Shown in pieces: positions 57,001 to 64,000 of a stretch of DNA of 64,000 nucleotides. A program made the translations under genes and the position numbers. The notes beneath the pieces were generated by a model, which was given only the letters and a program-made list of their open reading frames with translations, was not told the DNA's origin and did no database searches. The number at the start of each line of letters is the position of its first letter. Position 1 is the first letter of the stretch. Source of the DNA: Mesostigma viride. Taxonomy: Eukaryota > Streptophyta > Mesostigmatophyceae > Mesostigmatales > Mesostigmataceae. The DNA lies in the NCBI GenBank assembly GCA_009746045.1, contig RPFO01000154.1, forward strand, positions 8,859,193-8,923,192. Direction: 5' to 3'.

Positions 57001-58198
57001 CTATCCGCAACTGCCAAAACCCATCCGCGCAATCAAGGACAGTGAAACAGGAGGAACCCTTAACTTTATTAAAAATATCGTCTATTCTAGGCAAGGGGTA
57101 TTTAGATTTTACAGTAATATCATTCAATTTACGATAATCAGTAACCAAGCGGAACTTGCCATTTGGCTTAGGAACTAGCAAAACACCAGCGGAATATGGG
57201 GAATTGCTGGGTTCTATTAAACCTGCCTCTAAAAGGTCTACGAGAATCTGCTTTAATTCTTTAAGCTCTGTAGGGCCCATTCTATACATAGGGGAGTGCG
57301 TAGGAACAGCACCATCTTTAATCACAACACGATGCAAAACAGGACGCGGAGGAGGGTATGAGGGGGTCTTTTCTTCAAAGACCTTAGAGGAATCAATAAC
57401 AGCCATGTAGCGGGCTAACTCCGTTTTGTCAAACCCTACTCCTATTGCATTGGGTTTATCAGGATCTATTCCCACATTAGGTATTTCTTGTATTTCCAAT
57501 TGGAGGAACATACATAATAAATATCCATTTTCCTTTAGTTCTGCTCGTAATTGATCTTTAGTCATTATGACATCAGATATACTACGCCTAGGAGGAGGCT
57601 GAGGAGGAGGCGGAGGAGTAATATCCACCAAGGAAAGATTTTCTACCTTATAGTGTCGTTCAGGCACCCAATAAGAATTGTCAGGAAACCAGATAACCAT
57701 AGTGTCATAATTAATAGTGATTTTGTGGTCTTGATGCCAATCTAAGCCCAACAATATATCCGCAGTCGTTATAGGACCTATGGTCGCCACCAATTTAATC
57801 TGGCGACCCTGAATGAGGAGTGGTAAGGATACAGTCCCAGGAGAGTGACTGGTGCGACCATCAGCATAGTGTACAGTCACTGGAGAGGCATGAGGGGTAG
57901 ATACTAATCCTAGTCTCCTAACAAGGGCCTCACTTACAAAGGAGCTGGCAGCCCCACTATCTACGAGGACAGAAACATTGAGGATATCATGAGGACGCAG
58001 AAAAGGGTCTACCACGGTAGTAGGAACGGTAAGGCCACCATTTAGAAACATCAAAGGACGCACACGCAGGGGTGCAGAGGATGCAGCATCCACAGTAGTG
58101 ACAAAAACAGGTAAACAAAAATTTTCAGGGCTTGGGGTACTAGCTGAGGACCTGACCAGGCTACCCCCTGCTGACAGGTCTACTGTTTTCCCTCCCCC
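54050..58198 (-). CDS. pol of element 2: protease, reverse transcriptase, RNase H, integrase, chromodomain
   Basis: One open frame of about 1380 codons, overlapping the gag end in the +1 frame; it has no obvious ATG start. Protease has VLVDSGAASSFV. RT has SAGVLLVPKPNGKFRLV, TDYRKLN and active site YLDD (56759-56770) in place of the commoner YVDD/YMDD. RNase H has VATDASKVAIGGVLL and TDHRPL. Integrase has a zinc finger ending CQSCQ and the core MDFVGPF, SDKDKLF and LVERLNR. The C-terminus is a chromodomain (VESIVAHRDVKRGRG... VKWLYARGEVDRVWY). Such chromodomains direct integration to particular chromatin. Ends in TAG (54050-54052) with the frame open beyond. Confidence 0.92.
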   Translation of the reverse strand, partial: GGGKTVDLSAGGSLVRSSASTPSPENFCLPVFVTTVDAASSAPLRVRPLMFLNGGLTVPTTVVDPFLRPHDILNVSVLVDSGAASSFVSEALVRRLGLVSTPHASPVTVHYADGRTSHSPGTVSLPLLIQGRQIKLVATIGPITTADILLGLDWHQDHKITINYDTMVIWFPDNSYWVPERHYKVENLSLVDITPPPPPQPPPRRSISDVIMTKDQLRAELKENGYLLCMFLQLEIQEIPNVGIDPDKPNAIGVGFDKTELARYMAVIDSSKVFEEKTPSYPPPRPVLHRVVIKDGAVPTHSPMYRMGPTELKELKQILVDLLEAGLIEPSNSPYSAGVLLVPKPNGKFRLVTDYRKLNDITVKSKYPLPRIDDIFNKVKGSSCFTVLDCADGFWQLRIAPEDCHKTAFATPFGHYQFRVAAMGLCNSPSSFQMLMNDILRPVMGTSHLPQVSSDLKDPTFSSVQISEHDRSCAQAYLDDILIYSPDFETHLVDLKKVLDIMAANSLWARRAKVRSGRSVPFLGHVLSDKGVATDPDKTRSIQDWPVPTDVKSVRSFLGLASYYRRFIPRFATIAAPINHLLKKDIPFVWGLECQQAFTTLKSLLLSPPVLVLPDTSRPFVVATDASKVAIGGVLLQDQGHGLQPIEYISRTMLPAERNYPVHQQELLAVVYCCHSWQHFLKGAQFDVCICEPCDADPYRLIIQTDHRPLIHLLSQPNLTPRQARWMEFLAQFAPFKLQYVKGVDNIVPDALSRRPDYSFFEDLDVLTTTLVPTPLGVFPYGDVPDDGQYTYLFHTSVRFPDLLSHVGLSLRCEGTPVTLGEGEDTNKIISCPLSHVSTRAGKSYGNVVPSGPPLLFGKAVGDLFKPSVDTSVANPTSDLERLISRFTATEPEALTAISSHPQKFGKYPCKFVGGFLYVLLKDDPPQWRLYVPPICRSSLLFELHDLAAHQGGKRVRDLVTRSYFWPSLLSDVDEYVRTCQSCQEMKPSNVGQIAEPRTLPDPIMPWDSIMMDFVGPFKKNPKGNAQILVFVDRLTRRCHLVPCPLELTARDCAQLYLQNVYRYHGLSRQFISDKDKLFTSDFWTEFFAAIGTKVTFGTAYHSSSSHLVERLNRVVEEALRHYVNGSGSDWEDYLCLVEFSLNNCPQAAHGLTPFFLDTGRQPLTPTSLLASPLRDKDTVSRETIAGVHELLSKMKNAHDQAIAGYHKAQAKYLDRLRSSLDRRAPEIEVGDLVLVEGPRVGRFAHKFEAELKVKLRPAFLGPFRVLSRVGNFLYEIDIPSSWQTHSRSFHRSQLKLYHQSTFAGRELAPAPLEHNPDTGEVEDEVESIVAHRDVKRGRGTQRQYKVKWLYARGEVDRVWYSESELDGCSRLLREYKNLHHL

Positions 58199-59410
58199 CT
58201 ACATCATCCAAGGGAACGAACCCTGGAGGAAACCCGGGTGAGAAGGCCATTGCTGGAGAATCACGCGGGTATTGAGAGGGGACGGCATCCTGATCAGAAT
58301 GGGGATTCACTAAGGAGCCTGTCTGTACAGCATTTAACCGAGAGGGTTGAGGAGCAGAAGAGGAACGACCAGAGGGTGGGCGAAGGGGAGAGGCCCGCTG
58401 AGGAGTACGCGGAGGGCGGGCATTGGGATGAGGGGGGGCTCCAGAAAGAAACTTGGGGCACTCCCTCTTAAGATGGCCCACCTCATGACAGTGATAACAC
58501 GTGATGTGAGACACATCCAATGCAGATACATCTGTAACACAAATATCTAATTCTTCTACATATGCCTCTTCTTCTTCTTCAGGGGTGAGGACAAGGTTAT
58601 GGACCCTAGTACGGACAGGAGCAGGAGCATACATAAAATCAGCAACACGGAGGAGATGGGTACGAACCGCAGCCAGAGGAAGGTCGCGAAAACGATATTA
58701 AGCAGAAAACTGTTTCTTAACTTCACGCAAGAGGTTTTTATTAAGACCTTGCAAGAAGCGAGCACGGACTTCCGCACCCGAGAGGTCTCGAATGCGTACC
58801 ATCTGGGCATCAAATTCGCGTTGATATTCCCTATAAGTTTTATTGCCTTGCTCAAGGGATCCAAAGCTAAGGCGTTCTTGCCAATCAGCGTCTGGAGGCA
58901 CTACATGATTTTCCAATCTCCTAAACAATTCTGCTACTGAGTTAGGGTATGCATGTGACGCGAGGGACTCACATTGAATAAGGGTGACAAGGGCAGGGGC
59001 CACACACGTGGTAAGGTAATGAGGGACAAGAACAACATCAGGGAGTTTCCACCTATAATACTGTTCCCAAGAGCTAGGTTGGCAAATACGGGTACGGGGT
59101 ATAATACGCGGACCTAAAATACGCGTATTATACGTGGGGGGTGTAAAATACGCGGCGGTAAAATACGCGACCGTTTTTGTGGTCCAATTGTCAGTCACCC
59201 AATTAGCACGCTCCTTGATGATGGTCATGCAGTTATTGCAACTGAAATTTGGTGTATATGCTTATTTATTAACATCTTCCATTAATTTATGCCCTGCAAT
59301 CCTATCTGATTATGATTTGTTAAATGCTGGGGGGAGCAGACTGCAACGGGAACTGTAAGGAATCAATTAATTAGTTAATTGTAAGGAAAGCCATCCACTA
59401 TATAATGCAT

Positions 59411-59641
59411 GAGAGGACATAAGACACAAGGTCCAAGGACCTTGCTCTCAAGGATCCCACAACAAGCTCCATACACATACACACATGTGCACACACATTC
59501 ATCATTGACAAAATGCACAACAGCAGAGGACATAAGACACAAGGTCCAAGGACCTTGCTCTCAAGGATCCCACAACAAGCTCCATACACATACACACATG
59601 TGCACACACATTCATCATGCATTGACAAAATGCACAACAGC
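59411..59641. repeat. 113-bp tandem duplication inside the hAT element
   Basis: Two nearly identical units beginning GAGGACATAAGACACAAGG. Each contains the hairpin CAAGGTCC-AA-GGACCTTG. The second differs mainly by a 4-base insertion. Confidence 0.9.
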
Positions 59642-59835
59642 ACCCCCGCTGCCATGGAGATTACTCCACGTTGGTCCATGCAATTATTCAAGCCAGCACG
59701 GCCATGCTTTCATAACGGCAGCGCATGCAGCCCTTGTTCTCACTATACTATTGCTAGTAACTTGTGAGTTATAACTTCATGTCCCATCCATCACATGGGT
59801 CCATGCAACCATCGGCCATCACCCACTAGCTGCCA

Positions 59836-60372
59836 TCACATACTACACCGGCTGAAGATGGTATAAGTATTTTCGGGTACCATCTGCTTGAAAGAGGCGC
59901 TCTCAGCCGCATTGAAGGCAATGCCGTTCTCGATAAAAAATTCGGCAGCCAGCAGCTGGATACCTTGTTCGTCGACGGGAACCAGCCATTTGGTGATGCT
60001 CAGCTGGCCTTGATGCTTGCTGGGAACCGACGACAAGTCAGCCGGCGCAGCCCCTCCCATCTCCGCCATTGCCCTGTTCAAAGTGTGCACCTTCTTGGCG
60101 TCTGACTTCTGCAACTTGTTGTTAGCAATCCTGAGAAACCTGTTCCGGATATTCGGTGGAATTTTGTCGCAGGGTAACACCCCTTCCCCTGCGATTCCGG
60201 CAAAGTGTGCACGGACTCGGAATACGCTTATTGGCCCCGCCTTGTAGGAGAAGTTCTTGTTGCAAAATGAGCAGAACATCCTCGACACATACTGCGTTGT
60301 GTTACTAACAGCATCCGTGACTGCTTCTTTCTTCTCGACAACGAAATCCCATTCAGGCCCTTTCTTCGGCAT
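59836..60372 (-). pseudogene. hAT transposase, N-terminal fragment with BED zinc finger
   Basis: Starts MPKKGPEWDF at 60372 and has about 178 codons. A BED-type finger is read as CSFCNKNF... RAHFAGIAGEGVLPC, followed by a basic helix (NRFLRIANNKLQK) and, near the end, FFIENGIAFNAAESASFKQMV, the block that precedes the RNase H-like core in this family. The catalytic core and dimerisation domain are missing. An upstream in-frame ATG is at 60399. Confidence 0.8.
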
Positions 60373-61841
60373 GGCTGCAAATCGAAAATGGCTGCACACT
60401 ATCGCACAGTCGCACTGGCCTCGTCCTCGCTATATTGCATTACACCGTCAGTAGCACAGCTGGCATTTGCTGTCATTATGCGTGATGTACCTAGTCCTAG
60501 CTGTCTCCTACCGGCCAAAGATTTTGCAAGGCTTGCGCTTTATGGAAAGAACTGTACGCATCTACTTCTAGTAGTAAAAATCTCAAATGTGCAGTGAACG
60601 CGCCGCGCCCAGAACCTGGGCACCGCGCCAGTGCCCGCTGCCCGCTGGTACCCCCGAAAAATTCTAAGTCCAAACCGCGTATTCTGAAGTAAAGTACGCG
60701 TACATACGGCGGAGGCCTTCAGTGTACGTTTTCCCGTACTTCTGCGGCTCCGTACGGCGTACTGACCAACCCGGCCCAAGAGGCCGTCTGCTGAGTGAGG
60801 AGCATAAGAAAGGTGAAAAACTGCTGAGGAGTGGAACTGGTATCTAACTTAGGCACACTAGTAAAGGTGGGAAGGGGAGGGGGCTTAGATGCACGAGAAG
60901 GATCAGTTTTATCCATAGGCCCACTCTTTTCCACAGGCACATACTCAGGCAGTAACCAATTATGAGGAGCAGGATAGGTCTTAGGAAGAGGACGTGAGGG
61001 CGCCACAGAGTCAGGTTGGTGACCCGAGGTGTGAGGAACAGTATAGGCTTCTCTCATTGTGGAATAGGAAAAATGATCATAGTTTTTATCATGGAGAGGC
61101 ATGGTGCTAAAATCCTGATTAATCTCTAAGTCTGCTACACGCGACGGGAATTGGGCTGCTTCATAGGCCGTATCAGGGTATGCCCAGGAAGCAGGAGGAT
61201 GTGTAGGAATGGCAGTAGGATACCCAGTAGGGCCCACAGGAGCGAGACTACGTACACCACGAGGGGCTGACACCTGAGGAGCCTGAGAGGGTACAGACAC
61301 AGAGGGATTCCCAGCATTACCAGGAGGAATAGCAGAGGATGGGGCAGTAGCCCTAGTACGCGCCTCAAACGTAGGAGGAGGAATAATAGGTGAACGGTGA
61401 AAGGACGGAGTAGAGGGAGTACTGTCAGAACGTACACTCTGAGACGGAGGAGTCAAGTGATGGACAGTGTCCAAGGAATCACGTCTATTACCCATAGCCA
61501 ACTGAGGAGTACCAGAATTAACACCAGGAGTAACACCTGAGGAACGTTGGTTAATGGGAGACATACCCCCACCAAGAGACGGTTGAGAGGACATGTTTGA
61601 GGTGCAAAGGAAAGAAATACACTGGACGAGGAAAAGTTAAAAAGCTGAACAAGGATAAGATAAAAATCTGGTCAAGGACAAACTAAAAATCTGACCACAA
61701 CTAAAATAAAATCAGATCAAGGATAAAAGAAAATCAGGTCAAAAAGAAAATAAATTCAGGTCAAATGGGGCATGACCAAAAAAAACAAAGGGAAGTGGCA
61801 TCCACTTTAGCAATTAAGGAAAAAGGAAAGAACAATCTAGC

Positions 61842-62273
61842 TCACTCCTTCTTGGTCACGGTGATTGACAAGGAACCAAATTCCACGGTAAGAGGGGTTT
61901 CAATAGAGGAGGAAGAAGACCCACGTTCACGGGTAGGAGAAGGTAAAGGAGTAAGGAAGCTGTCAGGGATATGAGGAGGAGAAATATCTGCAGTGGGAAT
62001 TTCAGGAGGAGGACGTGTAGGGCGAGAATGGAGTCCTATGTCGGTTTGACTATACCAAAGGCAAAACTGTTGTGCTTCTTCAAAGAGGTGAAACTTCCTA
62101 TATCTAAGAACAGGAACAGAGGAATTATTAATCACGGAACGGGCATCAGCCCAAGAAAGGAAAATACAAGACCAAGAAGAGGTGATGACCGCATAGTATT
62201 TAGCACGGCTATTATTACTAGAGGAACTGGAACGAGGACGGTTAGAAAAACGCTGGCGTCCAGCACCCTGCAT
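61842..62273 (-). CDS. ORF0 of element 2, RNase H1 N-terminal/viroplasmin-like domain
   Basis: 143 codons upstream of gag. Residues about 24-75 (KYYAVITSSWSCIFLSW, then VINNSSVP, YRKFHLFEEAQQFC) have the layout of the small hybrid-binding domain found at the N-terminus of eukaryotic RNase H1 and in the caulimovirus VI family (YAV..G...GIY.SW...V......KF....EA). The C-terminal half is Pro/Ser-rich. Assignment is by pattern only. A role in binding the element's RNA or RNA-DNA hybrids is inferred. It could be expressed separately or be a leader of gag. Confidence 0.5.
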   Translation of the reverse strand: MQGAGRQRFSNRPRSSSSSNNSRAKYYAVITSSWSCIFLSWADARSVINNSSVPVLRYRKFHLFEEAQQFCLWYSQTDIGLHSRPTRPPPEIPTADISPPHIPDSFLTPLPSPTRERGSSSSSIETPLTVEFGSLSITVTKKE

Positions 62274-62505
62274 GGTACGTACCTTGTTTAGGTGACTCTG
62301 AGGGACTAGACTTTACAGTAGGTGTAGGCTCGGCTGTCGTTGCCGGATCTGAAGGCAGAATCCAGAAAGTAGACGAGGAGGCCAGCACCGGTTTGTATGT
62401 GAGCAGGCGGCTCAAGGCGCTGCACGAGAAATCATCTAAAGAAACGCAGCAGCAAGCACGGAAAAGAGGTGGAGTCTTCCGAGACGCTAATCGTCTCGCT
62501 CCTGT

Positions 62506-63021
62506 CATGTCGGCGATCATTTATGCAGCGGTTGTCCTTCGTGAATCGTACTCGGCGTGTATTATGGAATTGTAATACATCGTTTTGGGTCGTGAATTTA
62601 CCAGTGTTTACTTCGTAGTGTCCCGGCATTATTTGGTATATGGCGTACAGTAACCGCATGTATCGGAATGCATTGAGAGCAGAGTCGTCGCGTCCTAGGT
62701 CTTATAGCCAATACAGCTCCTCATCGCTAGGTACCCTCACTAGTTTAGGTAAGGTTAGGCGCGGGGTTTGGGATCGAGTAGAGCCTGGGCGTAACAATGG
62801 TATCGGAGGATAAAGGACCACTACTAAAGTACGCAGCGCGGCGCGACTGCACCAAGCCACCATACTGTACGATTGCCACGTCACAAGGCCCGGTACCAAC
62901 CGGCCAAAAAGGTCCTAACTACACGTAAGCTTAGGAAAGTCAACGGACTGTCTCGAAATGGCTGAGGCACAAAGGACCTAATTTACGTCCGTAACAACAA
63001 CAAAAGTTACGCGACGTAACA
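62506..63021. repeat. Rearranged 5' LTR of element 2
   Basis: 62804-63021 equals 51135-51352 in direct orientation. 62506-62796 equals 50780-51070 in inverted orientation, followed by PBS-like ATGGTATCGGAGGAT (62797-62811). The 64 LTR bases corresponding to 51071-51134 are absent. Hence an inversion across the LTR/PBS boundary with a join at CGGAGGAT. Confidence 0.85.
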
Positions 63022-63026
63022 CATGG

Positions 63027-63285
63027 TATAATAAAGCTTGTCTTTGTTGTCCATTCATAAGACCCCCTTGGCGATAGACGTCTTTCAGTTCCACAGAGGT
63101 CGTCTATACACGAGCTTGTCTTTGTGTCTACAAGGGGTTGTGATTCCCTAAATCACGTGCTGTGGAATTTCCATCTCAACGTTGCTCGGATACTTGAAGT
63201 TCTGCAACTCAAGAAAGCAACCCAGGTAAAAGATCTTTCATATTGGACTGTGGATGATGTTGATGATCATTTTTTAGTCGTTACA
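63027..63285 (+). repeat. 3' LTR of element 1, second part
   Basis: Continues the LTR after the duplicated CATGG (63022-63026), from TATAATAAAGCTTG to GTCGTTACA. 520 + 259 bp equals the 5' LTR length within a few bases. Confidence 0.93.
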
Positions 63286-63391
63286 CCTACGTACACTAAG
63301 AAAAAATCCCCAAAACCCCGTACGCGTAACAAAAATCGCTAAAAGCCCTCGTACGATAATTAAGCGTACACATATAAGAGCCACTACGGTA

Positions 63392-63652
63392 TATCAAACA
63401 TCTTTGCACGTGTCAAGGTATATCATACACCTTTGCACGTGTCAACTAAGGTATATCAAACACCTTTGCACGTGTCAAGGTATATCAAACATCTTTGCAC
63501 GTGTCAAGGTACATCAAACATCTTTGTACGTGTCAAGGTATATCAAACATCTTTGCACGTGTCAAGGTATATCAAACATCTTCGCACGTGTCAAGGTGTA
63601 TCAAACATCTTTGCACGTGTCAAGGTATATCAAACATCTTTGCACGTGTCAC
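63392..63652. repeat. 29-bp minisatellite M29, right block
   Basis: Nine copies of the M29 unit, one with a short CTA insertion. Resumes exactly after the MITE's TA duplication, proving the array predates the whole nest. Confidence 0.95.
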
Positions 63653-63655
63653 GCT

Positions 63656-64000
63656 AGATCAACTGCTGCCGGCGGCACACATCAACGCCTGCCACGGGTG
63701 CCCTGTGTACCCATGAGACAACCAGCAAAGGCTTGACATGTACTATACTGTAGTGACCATGATATCCATGAGGCAACCAGCACAGGCTTGACATCGCGAG
63801 GGTCCGTGCCAACCACATCCCGTCAAGCCTTCAACTTCTTTGTATACTAAATCTAATGATCTAGTGTATTGGTTGTCTCATTGGTTGTTGATCCTAGGTA
63901 TTGGTACTATAGTTTCCATGGGTCTGCAATCTCCATGAGTATTGATTCACCCACGTCAACCGCTCCGCTGCGGATACCCTCCGTACTTTGAGCAATGTGA
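63656..64000. other. Unannotated right end
   Basis: No gene recognised. The phrase ATGAGACAACCAGC..AGGC occurs near 63712 and, varied, at 63770; similar phrases are at 28275 and 34305. Confidence 0.4.

Larger units (their letters stand above)
59074..60774 (-). mobile_element. Non-autonomous hAT transposon in element 2 gag
   Basis: Flanked by 8-bp CCCAAGAG (59066-59073 and 60775-60782), the duplication size of hAT elements. Left end CTAGGTTGGCAAATACGGG and the reverse complement of the right end (CCGGGTTGGTCAGTACGCC) form imperfect ~24-bp terminal repeats rich in TACG. It holds only the N-terminal part of a transposase, so it is an internal deletion derivative. Confidence 0.85.
58161..61594 (-). 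pseudogene. gag of element 2, split by a hAT insertion and one in-frame TAA
   Basis: Starts MSSQPSLGGGMSP at 61594 and runs to 60775-60782, where the hAT element enters. It resumes at 59066-59073 in the same frame if one CCCAAGAG copy is removed. Then comes a capsid-like region (AELFRRLENHV, TYREYQREFDAQMVRIRDL, ARFLQGL), an in-frame TAA at 58698-58700, and a C-terminal part with the CCHC knuckle CYHCHEVGHLKREC. Ends in TAG at 58161-58163, overlapping pol by about 35 bases in the +1 frame. Confidence 0.85.
50780..63021 (-). mobile_element. Ty3/gypsy chromovirus, element 2, inserted in the element 1 LTR
   Basis: 12.2 kb between CATGG duplications (50775-50779 and 63022-63026), with TGTTAC...GTAACA ends. 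Minus-strand order: rearranged 5' LTR, ORF0, gag (split by a hAT element), pol, ORF3, polypurine tract, 3' LTR. The comparable LTR parts look identical by eye, so it inserted recently. Pol and ORF3 are intact, unlike in element 1. Confidence 0.93.
41579..63285 (+). mobile_element. Ty3/gypsy chromovirus, element 1 (contains element 2)
   Basis: Bounded by TGTAACAAGC...GTTACA LTRs and a 5-bp target duplication CCTAC (41574-41578 and 63286-63290). Own sequence is 41579-50779 plus 63027-63285. Order: LTR, PBS, gag, protease-RT-RNase H-integrase-chromodomain, ORF3, polypurine tract, LTR. The coding region has several frameshifts. The LTRs differ at roughly 3-4% of positions by eye, so it is older than element 2. 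Confidence 0.93.
41379..63389. mobile_element. MITE (about 300 bp without later insertions) with TA target duplication, split by the retroelement nest
   Basis: Left terminus 41379-41418 begins CCGTCGTGGCTCTTATAT. The right terminus (63350-63389), reverse-complemented, begins CCGTAGTGGCTCTTATAT, and similarity extends about 40 bp. TA flanks both ends (41377-41378 and 63390-63391) and M29 resumes exactly there. Removing the retroelements leaves 41379-41578 plus 63291-63389, about 299 bp. TA duplication and short size suggest a Tc1/mariner-type non-autonomous element (inference). Confidence 0.78.

Noticed and set aside
54050-58700. Reassigned stop codons (TAA/TAG read as sense, as in some ulvophyte algae)
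   Set aside because: Pol of element 2 runs about 1380 codons without any in-frame TAA or TAG, and two host genes end in TAG at the position where homology ends. Two isolated stops are not enough.

Overview
The window looks like nuclear DNA of a photosynthetic eukaryote, most likely a green alga. It holds three intron-rich genes whose products look plastid-targeted, embedded in a dense and largely decayed landscape of retroelements and tandem repeats. There are no operons, ribosome-binding sites or prokaryotic gene spacing. The ABCI10-type and At3g02690-type proteins point to the green lineage; I cannot name a genus. The short volvocalean poly(A) signal TGTAA is not seen close behind any of the three stop codons.

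Layout. 1288-5543 (+): a six-exon HAD-superfamily phosphatase. 5.5-18.5 kb: a transposon graveyard with a tandemly duplicated element (6471-8616), several LINE fragments of two families (A and B), SINE-like units and a small MITE. 20.3-20.8 kb: a 71-bp satellite. 21166-24851 (-): a four-exon EamA/DMT transporter. 25709-32082 (+): a six-exon ABCI10-type ATPase, divergent from the EamA gene across an 857-bp gap. 32.3-41.3 kb: TIR elements, LINE fragments, a SINE insertion with a recognisable empty site, and homopolymer tracts.

41.27-63.66 kb: a nested set of insertions. A 29-bp minisatellite is split by a MITE of about 300 bp (TA target duplication). The MITE is split by Ty3/gypsy chromovirus 1 (duplication CCTAC). 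The 3' LTR of that element is split by chromovirus 2 on the opposite strand (CATGG). The gag of chromovirus 2 is split by a hAT element (CCCAAGAG). Target duplications and terminal repeats can be read at every level.

Two themes go beyond a repeat catalogue. First, the introns of all three host genes carry diverged tandem copies of their own exon edges, including splice sites; in one ABCI10 intron about 15 extra 5' splice sites form a minisatellite. Second, many LINE/SINE-like 3' ends finish in a short hairpin followed by (AATT)n. One hairpin class keeps a CAAC-type loop while its stem changes in a compensatory way, which suggests a reverse-transcriptase recognition structure. The two chromoviruses also differ in gag-pol recoding (a -1 slippery heptamer versus a +1 overlap), and each carries an extra ORF downstream of pol. 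In element 2 that ORF is separated from pol by one in-frame TAG.
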